38,317 nt of DNA, taken from Nostoc mirabile CHAB5784 (GTDB lineage: Bacteria; Cyanobacteriota; Cyanobacteriia; Cyanobacteriales; Nostocaceae). Made by a program: the position numbers and the translations under genes. This document shows positions 1 to 7,778 of the stretch, piece after piece (the first letter of the stretch is position 1; each line of letters begins with the position of its first letter). Where the stretch lies: contig NZ_JAIVFS010000078.1 in the NCBI RefSeq assembly GCF_020829645.1, forward strand, positions 1 through 38,317, given 5' to 3'. The notes under the pieces are model-generated. The model had not been told where the DNA came from. It ran no database searches and saw only the letters and a program-made list of their open reading frames with translations.

Positions 1-1
1 A

Positions 2-112
2 CTTTTGCACTTGATGCTCTTCCCCGCTTTAGGAGATGAGTCCTCTACTCATGTTGGAGTAATCCTGGATGAGCAAGTCATGTCTTTGATTAAAGAATCC
101 CCGTCTCTTTAG
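2..112 (+). pseudogene. Possible C-terminal tail of an IS200/IS605-type TnpB (partial, cut by window start)
   Basis: One frame is open from base 2 to a TAG at 110-112 and ends in residues KESPSL. The frame runs straight into a hairpin followed by GTGTCAAGA, matching the layout of the 3' end of the tnpB remnant near 9.55 kb, where the hairpin is also flanked by AAGAATCCC and TGTCAA on the tnpB strand. I infer this is the last part of a tnpB, or of the reading frame through its right end. No catalytic motif is visible in so short a piece, so the assignment rests on the adjoining hairpin. Confidence 0.35.
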
Positions 113-128
113 AGCGGGGAGTGTCAAG
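89..128 (+). mobile_element. Right-end hairpin of an IS200/IS605-type element
   Basis: The bases at 99-119 form a stem: CCCCG pairs with CGGGG and CTC with GAG, with one bulged T and a TTTA loop. It is flanked by AAGAATCC on the left and GTGTCAA on the right, as at the other IS end in this window (about 9551-9580, opposite strand). Such hairpins are the transposase-recognised ends of IS200/IS605 elements, and in TnpB systems the same segment is the 3' end of the guide (omega) RNA. The body of the element lies left of the window. Confidence 0.5.
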
Positions 129-133
129 AATGC

Positions 134-439
134 TTACTTAGTTGCAGCAACCGGGAAACTCTGGTAGGAGATAGTTTTGAAGTATAGATAGCCCCATATC
201 ATCGTTAAGCAGCCCCAACCAACCCAGACTATAAACGTAAGCGCCGCGATCGTAAGTTGCACCAGCCGAATTTCATAACGATTCTGGGGAGGACGCTGAT
301 GTTCTTGTTCAAACTTCGGCTTGGCTAGTTTTTCATAAAGTACTTTATTACCAGGAGAGATAGTCCGGAAAATGTGCATTCTCAAACTTTTCACAAAATT
401 TTGGCGTGCCAACTCGTTGTGAGTGGGTTGCGGTAGCAT
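134..439 (-). CDS. Small single-pass membrane protein, unknown function
   Basis: This 101-residue protein is not recognised. It has a basic, polar N-terminal two thirds and one strong hydrophobic segment at about residues 59-87 (LVQLTIAALTFIVWVGWG onward), so it is probably anchored by one or two close membrane passes with a short C-terminal tail. The start is an ATG at 437-439. It lies 55 bases downstream of trpB on the same strand and could be co-transcribed with it. Its stop is only about 5 bases from the end of the IS remnant at the window start, so the insertion may have landed just behind or into its original 3' end. Confidence 0.6.
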   Translation of the reverse strand: MLPQPTHNELARQNFVKSLRMHIFRTISPGNKVLYEKLAKPKFEQEHQRPPQNRYEIRLVQLTIAALTFIVWVGWGCLTMIWGYLYFKTISYQSFPVAATK

Positions 440-494
440 AGAGTGTTGGAATTGTTGATCTATTATTGCTTTTTGCCAAACTTTTTAAGTATAT

Positions 495-1730
495 TTACGC
501 ATCATTTAAGAACTTGGCTACTGTTTGTACATCCTTATCGCCACGTCCAGAGCAGTTAATTACAATCCGGGGACTGTCGGTTAGTTGGGGACACAGGGTT
601 TCGAGGTAGGCGATCGCATGGGCTGTTTCTAATGCTGGGATAATCCCCTCCAATTTCGACAATCGCTGAAATGCCGCTAAAGCTTCTGCATCAGTCACAC
701 TATAGTATTCAGCACGACCAGTATCCTTCAAATAGCTATGTTCTGGCCCCACACCAGGATAATCTAAACCTGCACTAATTGAGTGTGCCTCAATGATTTG
801 CCCATCCTCATCTTGCAGAAGATAGCTCATTGCTCCGTGCAATACACCAACTCGTCCTTTTGTCAAGGTTGCTGCGTGTTTTTCAGTATTGACACCTTCT
901 CCTGCTGCCTCAATCCCAATGAACCGTATAGAAGGCTCATTGATAAACTCATAGAATAGTCCCATCGCATTGGAACCACCACCCACGCAAGCCAAAAGAA
1001 TATCAGGCAATACACCCCACTTTTGGATTGCTTGGGCGCGAGTTTCTTGCCCGATTACTGCATGGAAATCACGTACCATCATCGGGTAAGGATGGGGCCC
1101 TGCTACCGAACCGAGAATGTAGTGAGTTGTTTCTACATTTGTCACCCAATCACGGATTGCTTCAGAAGTGGCATCCTTCAGGGTTCCAGTTCCCGCTTCC
1201 ACCGGACGCACTTCTGCCCCCATCAACCGCATTCTGAACACATTTAAAGCTTGGCGTTCCATATCATGAACGCCCATGTAAATTACGCATTCCAGCCCAA
1301 AACGAGCGCAAACTGTAGCTGTGGCAACACCGTGTTGTCCAGCACCCGTTTCGGCAATAATCCGTTGCTTACCCATCCGCTTTGCCAGCAATACCTGACC
1401 AAGGGCATTGTTAATTTTATGAGCGCCAGTATGATTTAAATCCTCGCGCTTTAAATAAATTTGCGGCCCCGTGCGATCGGGACGGGCATAATGAGCAGTC
1501 AGGCGTTCAGCGAAATATAATGGTGTGGCACGTCCTACATAGTCCCGTAACAACTGCTGTAGTTCTGCTTGAAAACCAGGGTCATTACGGTATTGCTGAT
1601 AAGCTGTTTCTAGTTCAGTAAGAGCAGGCATCAGCGTTTCAGGTACATACTTACCGCCGAAGTGTCCAAAGCGACCTAGCGTATCTGGAACCTGAGCAGT
1701 TGAATTTGGAGATAAGGGAGTGGTAGTCAC
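495..1730 (-). CDS. trpB: Tryptophan synthase beta chain
   Basis: TrpB condenses indole with L-serine to make L-tryptophan using pyridoxal phosphate, the last step of tryptophan synthesis, as a complex with TrpA in the cytosol. The 411 residues match the usual length. Visible landmarks are the N-terminal GRFGHFGGKYVPETL, the cofactor lysine K105 in TGAHKINN, the catalytic glutamate E127 in AETGAGQHG, the phosphate-binding GGGSN at 250-254, and SGRGDKD near the C-terminus. No trpA is adjacent; trpC lies about 3 kb away on the same strand but is not contiguous. The gene is divergent from the SUI1 gene with about 270 bases between the starts. The start is an ATG at 1728-1730. Confidence 0.98.
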   Translation of the reverse strand: MTTTPLSPNSTAQVPDTLGRFGHFGGKYVPETLMPALTELETAYQQYRNDPGFQAELQQLLRDYVGRATPLYFAERLTAHYARPDRTGPQIYLKREDLNHTGAHKINNALGQVLLAKRMGKQRIIAETGAGQHGVATATVCARFGLECVIYMGVHDMERQALNVFRMRLMGAEVRPVEAGTGTLKDATSEAIRDWVTNVETTHYILGSVAGPHPYPMMVRDFHAVIGQETRAQAIQKWGVLPDILLACVGGGSNAMGLFYEFINEPSIRFIGIEAAGEGVNTEKHAATLTKGRVGVLHGAMSYLLQDEDGQIIEAHSISAGLDYPGVGPEHSYLKDTGRAEYYSVTDAEALAAFQRLSKLEGIIPALETAHAIAYLETLCPQLTDSPRIVINCSGRGDKDVQTVAKFLNDA

Positions 1731-2000
1731 GGGCTGTTTTAAATGACGGGAATGACTTAATTATTATAGAAAGTCTGGGGCATCTCTAGCTTATACCTGG
1801 GGACTGGAAACTAAATTCTTCATTGATACTCAAGGCCCAATACTTCGACTTCGCTCAGTACAAGTGCCCAGTGCCCCATGCCCAACTAGTTTGAATGCCT
1901 CGCAATGGATTTGTGATGTTAGCCTAGAAATTGATATCCCAGCAGAATGGTTGCGTAGAAGTTTCCACTGCCTTTGAAATTTTTCTTAAATATTCATTTT

Positions 2001-2348
2001 ATGTCTTCTTCAAATCCTAAATCTTCTGACAAAAGCTTTGTCTACCGCGAATTTGGCAACGACAACTTTGCCGCCACAGAAAGGCCAATTCCAGAACTTC
2101 CTGCACAACAGCAAAATCTCAAAGTACAAGCTTCCCGCAAAGGACGCAAAGGCAAAACCGTTACAGTGATTAGCGGTTTTCAAGCCAAACCAGAAACCTT
2201 GGCTGATTTGGTGAAGCAGTTGAAAACCCAGTGCGGCACAGGTGGGACAGTTAAAGATAACGAAATTGAAATTCAGGGCGAACACAAGCAAAAAATTGTC
2301 GAGATTTTGAGCAAACTAGGTTACAAAGCTAAAATTAGCGGTGGCTAA
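2001..2348 (+). CDS. SUI1/eIF1-family translation factor (YciH-like)
   Basis: This 115-residue protein belongs to the SUI1 (eIF1) family, small proteins that in archaea and eukaryotes act in start-codon selection; bacterial YciH homologues bind the ribosome and their role is less defined. The SUI1 core occupies the C-terminal half: a basic RKGRKGKTVTVISGF strand, then LKTQCGTGGTVKDNEIEIQG and HKQKIVEILSKLGYKAK. The N-terminal about 40 residues are polar and probably flexible. I chose the ATG at 2001. The open frame extends to a TTG at 1974, but that would add only MKFFLNIHF, which is not family-like. It is transcribed divergently from trpB. Confidence 0.92.
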   Translation: MSSSNPKSSDKSFVYREFGNDNFAATERPIPELPAQQQNLKVQASRKGRKGKTVTVISGFQAKPETLADLVKQLKTQCGTGGTVKDNEIEIQGEHKQKIVEILSKLGYKAKISGG

Positions 2349-2489
2349 TCTTGAGTGCGGTTTACCGCATCTCAACCGTGATCTAGATTAAGAGAGGGAA
2401 TGTTATCTTTGAAAGGTACAAATATGCTTGAGCAGTGGTAAATCACTTTGCCAACAAGCTGTTTTTTGTGAGATTAATAGGAGGTTTAA

Positions 2490-2648
2490 ATGGATTTACT
2501 TCGGATTTTGTGTGCCATTTTCGTGCCGCCTCTGGGAGTTTTTTTGCAAGTAGGCTTTGGTATAGACTTTTGGATTAATATAGTTTTGACACTTTTTGGT
2601 TACATTCCTGGGATTATTCACGCAGTCTGGATAATTGCTAAGAAATAA
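2490..2648 (+). CDS. Pmp3/YqaE family (UPF0057) small membrane protein
   Basis: This 52-residue reading frame is preceded by a good Shine-Dalgarno sequence (TAGGAGG at about 2478-2484). It encodes MDLLRILCAIFVPPLGVFLQ, then a GFGIDFWINIVLTLFGYIPG turn and IIHAVWIIAKK. Two hydrophobic helices around a PPLGV motif and the FGYIPGIIHA signature are diagnostic of the Pmp3/YqaE proteolipid family, which sits in the cytoplasmic membrane and is linked to salt and cold stress and membrane-potential homeostasis in yeast and plants. It lies 141 bases after the SUI1 gene and a weak hairpin, so it is probably its own transcription unit. Confidence 0.9.
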   Translation: MDLLRILCAIFVPPLGVFLQVGFGIDFWINIVLTLFGYIPGIIHAVWIIAKK

Positions 2649-2670
2649 TTCTTCGTCGGGGTAAGTTTAA

Positions 2671-2704
2671 GGCTCTGCCTACAGTGATAAATTGAGTCAG
2701 AGCC
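2671..2704 (+). terminator. Possible hairpin after the Pmp3-family gene
   Basis: GGCTCTG at about 2671-2677 is complementary to CAGAGCC at about 2698-2704, giving a 7-bp stem with a 20-base loop just after the small gene. No run of T follows, so termination is only a possibility. Confidence 0.25.
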
Positions 2705-2827
2705 TCAATGAATACATTTCCATGCAGAGTATGAAAACGAGGAAAATAAATTATCTGCAAGGTTACTACCTTGGGTAAAGCTCTGGAATCTAAAGATGTG
2801 GGCTTTTATGTGTCAAGAAATACTGGA

Positions 2828-3496
2828 TTAGCTCTCATTTTTTAACATAGCATAGAGTCTAAACTCTAGAAGCAAGGGGCAAATGTGCAATTGCCATTCC
2901 ACAGTTGATACCTTCAAATCTTTGATCAACCCAGTGCTTATATCTAGCACCCAGCCATGAACCATAGGCGCTTTTCGCTCATAGAGTACCTGACGCATGA
3001 TGGAAGTTTGGTAAAGATTTTTTACTTGTGCTACAACGTTTATTTCTGCCAAACGATTCAAACGTTCTTCTCTTGTTGGCAAGGCATCAATTTCTTCTTG
3101 TTTCTGTAAATACAGTTCCCTAATTGGATTTACCCAGTTATCAAGAATTCCGATAGTTCTCCCCTCTAAAGCCGCTTTAATCCCTCCGCAATCGTAGTGA
3201 CCACAAACGATAATGTGTTCCACTTGAAGATGTAAAATTGCGTATTCTAAAACCGCTAAAAAATTTATATCTGTTAGAGAAATCTGATTGGCAATATTAC
3301 GATGTACAAATAACTCTCCTGGTTCTGTACGAGTAAAACTTGTTAATGCCAAACGACTATCAGAACACCCAATGTATAGAAAAGGTGGTGTTTGTCCGCT
3401 TGATAAGTCTTGAAAGTAAGTTGGGTCTATTGCTAGTTTCTCGGCAACCCAAGCCTGATTATTTCTGAAGAGTTCATCAATACTGTTATATTTCAT
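2828..3496 (-). CDS. Beta-class carbonic anhydrase
   Basis: The enzyme interconverts CO2 and bicarbonate with an active-site zinc. In the 222 residues the ligands are visible: C44 in YIGCSDSR, H100 and C103 in CGHYDCGG, with the D46/R48 dyad that shapes the active site. The EPGELFVHRNIANQ stretch (residues 58-71) and GGIKAAL are standard for the family. The length fits plant/bacterial-type soluble enzymes and it lacks the long C-terminal extension of carboxysomal CcaA. No signal peptide is seen, so it is probably cytosolic. A homolog in cyanobacteria could serve inorganic-carbon use or pH balance; the neighbours give no further clue. Confidence 0.95.
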   Translation of the reverse strand: MKYNSIDELFRNNQAWVAEKLAIDPTYFQDLSSGQTPPFLYIGCSDSRLALTSFTRTEPGELFVHRNIANQISLTDINFLAVLEYAILHLQVEHIIVCGHYDCGGIKAALEGRTIGILDNWVNPIRELYLQKQEEIDALPTREERLNRLAEINVVAQVKNLYQTSIMRQVLYERKAPMVHGWVLDISTGLIKDLKVSTVEWQLHICPLLLEFRLYAMLKNES

Positions 3497-4113
3497 CTTT
3501 CGTCAAATTCGAGAGAGAATATCATAAATATTTTAGCTGATCTACAGTTTTCTATAAATCAATATGAACTTTTCCCCATCTAAAATTTTTATAAAGATGA
3601 GATTTTTTCTATAGCATTAATAAAATTATTGTATAAATTGTAAGCAATTGAGTTAGTATTTAGATAAAAAATAACTACAGCAGTTCTGATTTGCATAAAG
3701 TACATTTTTAAACCTCACCCCCAACCCCTCTCCGATGCTTTGGAGAGGGGAGTGTTTGCACCCATCAAATACGGGGTGAGGTTCAGACTGTATTGCACCA
3801 TTCGTGAGAACTGCTATATGTATAACTTTAGAAAAGTAGCTAAATAAAGTAAAATTTTTATCAAATATAATTTAAGCGTTCAGACTGACTACCGATTTAA
3901 AATCCTCATCTAGCATTTATAGATACTTTTGCAAAGCAGAGATTGTGTAAGCAGAATCATTTTAATCCCATCCCAAACTGTGCATTTTAGTCAAGCAAGT
4001 GCGGCGGAAGTTTTGAATACTGATTCGTTCAATACACAGAAACATTTTCTAATGGTGGTAAGTTAAATTAACAAAGATGCCAAATCTGAGGCTGAGATAT
4101 TAAGTTATCAGCT
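3497..4113. other. Gene-free stretch upstream of carbonic anhydrase
   Basis: This 617-base AT-rich stretch holds one miniature inverted-repeat element (3676-3818, listed separately). I see no convincing small gene, tRNA or other structured RNA in the rest. It includes the promoter region of the carbonic anhydrase gene. Confidence 0.6.
3676..3818. repeat. MITE-like inverted-repeat element (143 bp)
   Basis: The left end TACAGCAGTTCT and right end AGAACTGCTATA are near-perfect inverted copies. Inside, AACCTCACCC (about 3711-3720) pairs with GGGTGAGGTT (about 3774-3783), and CCCTCTCC pairs with GGAGAGGG around a GATGCTTT loop. The element could fold into one long hairpin and contains no reading frame. 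Its ends match those of the larger element at 22867-23183. Confidence 0.65.
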
Positions 4114-4386
4114 TCAATCGGGGGCAACAACTTTGTTATCCTGATGATGGTTGATTGACCAACGGTGGTCAACAGTCATAGAGGAAAACTCGCAAATTTC
4201 TTCTAGGCGTTTTTGCTGCACGGCAGCTTTACGCAGAGTAATAATTAGTTGATTTACCTGATGCCGTAAATCTGGATTATCATTTACAGCTAACATGGTT
4301 TGTCTTTCTAAAAGTTGAAGTATAAGTTCGTAGTGAATAGGAGAAGGTAGAGGAATTTGCTCCATGAAGTTAAACTTTGATTTCAT
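4114..4386 (-). CDS. Small conserved-looking cyanobacterial protein (possibly DUF5340-like)
   Basis: This 90-residue soluble protein has no catalytic motif. Its middle, IPLPSPIHYELILQLLERQT followed by NPDLRHQVNQLIITLRKAA, reads as two or three amphipathic helices, and its last about 30 residues are polar. The sequence recalls the short cyanobacterial DUF5340-type proteins, but I cannot confirm this without a profile search. Two starts are possible: the ATG at 4384-4386 or an internal ATG at 4363-4365 giving MEQIPLPSP, which better resembles a compact domain. It stands alone between the carbonic anhydrase and trpC. Confidence 0.6.
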   Translation of the reverse strand: MKSKFNFMEQIPLPSPIHYELILQLLERQTMLAVNDNPDLRHQVNQLIITLRKAAVQQKRLEEICEFSSMTVDHRWSINHHQDNKVVAPD

Positions 4387-4612
4387 ATTTGAGATTTTGT
4401 ATTAGTCAGAGTTGGTTTTTTGTTAATAAATTGTTACATAACAAATAACTACTTGCTTATGGCTTTGATTTGATTAGCAATGAAAATTTGGCAAAGGTAT
4501 GATGATAGTTGATAGCAATGTGCTGTCTGTCCACGCATAGTGTACCCAATTTACCAACTATTGTATGCAGTTAGTTGCCCTGCGTTTCAGGGGTGTAGGG
4601 GAGGTGTTTATT

Positions 4613-5503
4613 TCAAAAATTCCTCGGCAATATTTGGGCGATCGCAGCGCCGGGATCTGGTTGTTTTACCAAAGATTCTCCAATGAGTACAGCCGATGCA
4701 CCTGCTGTCAGTACCATACTCAGATCATCTGCGTTGTGTAGTCCTGACTCGCTGACAACAAGGATGTTTTTCTCCTGCAATTGGCTACCCCTTGCAGCTA
4801 GAAGTTGGCAAGTAGTTTGCAAGTCAACAGAGAAATCTTCCAAATTGCGATTATTGATTCCGACTAAGGAGACTCCATCTAAAGCTAACACACGGTCAAG
4901 TTCTGCCAAACTATGCACTTCAACCAAGGTTGCCATTTTCAGGTTGTTAGCAATTTTAAGGAAGTATTTCAAATCTTGATCGCTCAAAATAGCGGCAATC
5001 AACAAAATAGCATCTGCACCCTGAACTCGCGCCAAGTATATCTGGTAAGCATAAACGATAAACTCTTTGCACAGTAAGGGCAAATCTACAGCAGCCCGAA
5101 CCTTGGCTAAGTTTTCAAAACTACCTTGAAAGAACTTGACATCTGTCAGCACAGAAAGACAACTAGCGCCACCTTGCTGATAAGACAGGGCGATCGCTAC
5201 TGGGTCAAAATCTTCTCGGAAAACGCCTTTGCTAGGTGAAGCTTTTTTAACTTCGGCAATCAATGCTGGCTTTGTCTTACCTTGACGCAAAGCGGCGACA
5301 AAATCACGGGTTGGCGGCGCAGTCAGTACCTGCTTCCGTAATTCTTGCAAAGGAACTTTTTCCCGCATTTGGTCATATTCTACTTCTTTCTGCCAGACAA
5401 TTTCCTCCAAAATGTGGTTTGGCGCTGCATCAGGTACGACAGCCTGATAACGCAATATCGATACATCAATAGCTGGGTTAGGTGAACGGCGACGGATTTG
5501 CAT
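4613..5503 (-). CDS. trpC: Indole-3-glycerol phosphate synthase
   Basis: TrpC closes the indole ring from carboxyphenylaminodeoxyribulose phosphate, releasing CO2 and water, in tryptophan synthesis. The 296-residue protein is a TIM barrel with the usual signatures: K86 in AEVKKASPSKG, K146 in LLCKEFIVYAYQIY, NNRNLEDFSVD and VSESGL near the phosphate site. An N-terminal extension of about 40 residues precedes the family's helical arm, as is common in cyanobacterial homologs. It follows lpdA on the same strand with a 97-base gap filled by STRR repeats and an inverted repeat, so co-transcription is possible but unproven. The start is an ATG at 5501-5503. Confidence 0.97.
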   Translation of the reverse strand: MQIRRRSPNPAIDVSILRYQAVVPDAAPNHILEEIVWQKEVEYDQMREKVPLQELRKQVLTAPPTRDFVAALRQGKTKPALIAEVKKASPSKGVFREDFDPVAIALSYQQGGASCLSVLTDVKFFQGSFENLAKVRAAVDLPLLCKEFIVYAYQIYLARVQGADAILLIAAILSDQDLKYFLKIANNLKMATLVEVHSLAELDRVLALDGVSLVGINNRNLEDFSVDLQTTCQLLAARGSQLQEKNILVVSESGLHNADDLSMVLTAGASAVLIGESLVKQPDPGAAIAQILPRNF

Positions 5504-5600
5504 AATTTGTCATTTGTCATTAGTCATTGGTCATTGGTCATTGGTCAGAGGTCATTTGTCCTTGTTTATTAGCAAAGGACAAATGACAAAGGACAAATGA
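5504..5600. repeat. STRR heptamer cluster with 13-bp inverted repeat between lpdA and trpC
   Basis: Copies of TCATTGG/TCATTTG/TCATTAG follow one another (about 5510-5546), the short tandemly repeated type known from Nostoc and Anabaena. Next, GTCATTTGTCCTT (5551-5563) is exactly complementary to AAGGACAAATGAC (5575-5587), leaving an 11-base loop. A transcript running from lpdA into trpC could form this hairpin. No T-run follows on the minus strand, so it is not a standard terminator. Confidence 0.75.
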
Positions 5601-7025
5601 CTAAATGGCTCGTTTATAAGCTTCGTCTAGCACTTCCGAAAGTGTCGGGTGTGCGTGAACTAGATGTGCGAGACTTTGGACAGATTGACGGTTTGCGATC
5701 GCAGCTGAGGCTTCATGAATTAAGTCTGAGGCGTGCAGTCCGAAAATGTGAACGCCCAAGACTTCTCCGGTGTCTTTGCGATATATCACCTTGGCAATAC
5801 CATCGGCTTCATTTTCTGCCAACGCTTTGGAATTCCCTTTGTAGTAACTCCGACTTGTGGCGATTTCAAACCCTTCGGTTTGTCCTAACTCCTTAGCTGC
5901 GGTTTCTGTTAAGCCCACATAGCTAACTTCTGGGTGGGTAAACGCCGCCGCCGGGATGCTGCGATAATCTACTGTTCTTTCCCTCCCAACTATATTTTCT
6001 ACGGCGATGATGCCTTGAGCAGAAGCCGCATGTGCCAACATCATCTTCCCATTAGCGTCGCCAATTGCCCACAAATGCGGCACTACTTCACCGACTGATA
6101 GTACTGCCATGCGATCGTCAACCGGGATAAAATTCCGCCGATCAACTTCCACACCCACAGATTCCAAACCAAGATTTTTGGTCGCTGGGATGCGTCCTGT
6201 AGCCACCAAGCAAGCATCTACTTCGATGACATCTACATCTTCTTTAGTTTTGAAGTCTGCTAATTCAATCACCACTGGTGAACCAGGGATGACTTTTTTA
6301 GCGTATATCCCGACTTTCGTTTCAATATCGCGGGGAGTAATCAGTACCCGTTCGGCAAGTTTGGCAATGTCTCGGTCAAATCCTGGCATTAACTGATCTA
6401 GGGCTTCAATCAAGGTGATTTCGCAACCCAAAGCTGAGTAAATATCAGAAAATTCTAAGCCGATGTAACCACTGCCAATAATTGCCACCCAGTCTGGTAG
6501 CGACTCCAACTTAACGCCTTGATCGCTGGTAAAGACAGTTTTTCCGTCTACTTCAATCCCTGGAGGCACAAAAGGAATTGAACCAGGGGAAAGGATGATG
6601 TCTTTAGCTGTGACGGTTTTTTCACCGCCGTCTCCGGTAACAGAGACTTTTTGCGCCCCAGCGATTTTTCCCCAACCGTTGATAATATCGACTTTTAGAC
6701 GTTTGAGGCTGTTGGTTAAGTCGCCTTGAATTTTTGAGACGAGATCATTAGCATGATTAGCGATCGCTTGGCGATCAAATTCCACGCTACCAATTTGAAT
6801 TCCCAGTGACTTGAGGTGGTGGGCATTACGTAACTCCCGCACACGTCCAGATGCTGCCAGTAGCGCCTTAGAAGGAATACAGCCCCGATTAACACAGGTT
6901 CCTCCCATATCAGCAGCTTCAATAATCGCTGTTTTCAGACCGCAACTTACGGCGTGTAAGGCTGCGCCATGCCCGCCTACACCAGCGCCGATAATTACTA
7001 AATCGTAATCAAATTCTTGACTCAC
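5601..7025 (-). CDS. lpdA: Dihydrolipoamide dehydrogenase (E3)
   Basis: This FAD flavoprotein reoxidises dihydrolipoyl groups with NAD+ in 2-oxo-acid dehydrogenase complexes and the glycine cleavage system. Across 474 residues the landmarks are the FAD-binding GAGVGGHGAALHA (13-25), the redox disulfide C44/C49 in GGTCVNRGCIPSKALL, the NAD-binding IIGSGYIGLEFSDIY, the second FAD motif LWAIGDANGKMMLAHAA, and the C-terminal HAHPTLSE with the active-site histidine. The length is standard and intact. The gene is followed by trpC on the same strand. Its start is an ATG at 7023-7025. Confidence 0.97.
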   Translation of the reverse strand: MSQEFDYDLVIIGAGVGGHGAALHAVSCGLKTAIIEAADMGGTCVNRGCIPSKALLAASGRVRELRNAHHLKSLGIQIGSVEFDRQAIANHANDLVSKIQGDLTNSLKRLKVDIINGWGKIAGAQKVSVTGDGGEKTVTAKDIILSPGSIPFVPPGIEVDGKTVFTSDQGVKLESLPDWVAIIGSGYIGLEFSDIYSALGCEITLIEALDQLMPGFDRDIAKLAERVLITPRDIETKVGIYAKKVIPGSPVVIELADFKTKEDVDVIEVDACLVATGRIPATKNLGLESVGVEVDRRNFIPVDDRMAVLSVGEVVPHLWAIGDANGKMMLAHAASAQGIIAVENIVGRERTVDYRSIPAAAFTHPEVSYVGLTETAAKELGQTEGFEIATSRSYYKGNSKALAENEADGIAKVIYRKDTGEVLGVHIFGLHASDLIHEASAAIANRQSVQSLAHLVHAHPTLSEVLDEAYKRAI

Positions 7026-7778
7026 GTTAGTTTCCCCGTGTGCTTCGCCTATTTATTCTCAACTTGACCGACAATCAGCGCAACCCCTTTAACAGTTATC
7101 AGTTATCAGTTTTATCACTTGACTCTAAATCCCTCACCATAGACCATCAGAACTGTTCACTGCTGACTGTTTACTAATTTCAGGTTCGGGTGTTGCTTCA
7201 AATTATGATTCACTCGCTTTTGACGAAAATATGGATGTTTCCAGTAATTATAGTCAAATCTATATATACTTATTTTTTGGATACTACAAAAGGACTGAGG
7301 GTAGCCCTGTCAAGCTGATATGTAGCTTTAATTTCATATTATTAATTCAACTGATATCTTGCACCATTCTCCATTAGCACCATTGCCCGCCCAAAGATTT
7401 CTTTCTGAGCTACCACTTAAGTGGACTCAAAGCTTTGCTTTTAGCATTCTGAGACGGTTGTTGGCAATGGTGTAAAATTTCAATTCAACCTAAACTTCAC
7501 TGATTCTTTTTGAATTCGGATAGAATTCGGAAAATTCCGAGTTTTAACTCCTGTCCGTGGGTTTAAGTCCCCGGTTCTATAAAAATTTTGTTTTGTGTTG
7601 GGGTTAAATCTCCATTACAAAACTTAATTACGAATTACGAATTACGAATTACGAATTATTTAATTCTCCCCTGCCCAATGCCCCATGCCCATAACTTTGA
7701 ATTTCTTTACAGTACGTTAGCCTAACACCTAAGCTGGATTTAGGATTCATCCAGAAGATTTACGCAGGCGATCGCTCG
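7026..7778. other. Repeat-rich intergenic region upstream of lpdA and the SWIM gene
   Basis: This 750-base divergent region contains a short run of AGTTATC heptamers (about 7096-7112), the palindrome CCACTTAAGTGG at 7413-7424 followed by ACTCAAAGCTTT, and four tandem AATTACG units (7626-7657). I found no plausible gene or tRNA. Promoters for both flanking genes should lie here but cannot be pinned down by eye. Confidence 0.6.
7626..7657. repeat. STRR: four tandem AATTACG units
   Basis: Four exact heptamers in phase, plus a partial fifth unit, form a short tandem repeat. The reverse-complement version of the same heptamer occurs four times at 28832-28863. Confidence 0.85.

Noticed and set aside
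7500..7580. Possible tRNA-like stretch upstream of the SWIM gene (GTGGGTTTAAGTCCCCGG)
   Set aside because: A T-arm-like stem can be drawn but no acceptor, D or anticodon arms fit. It is probably chance or a repeat fragment.
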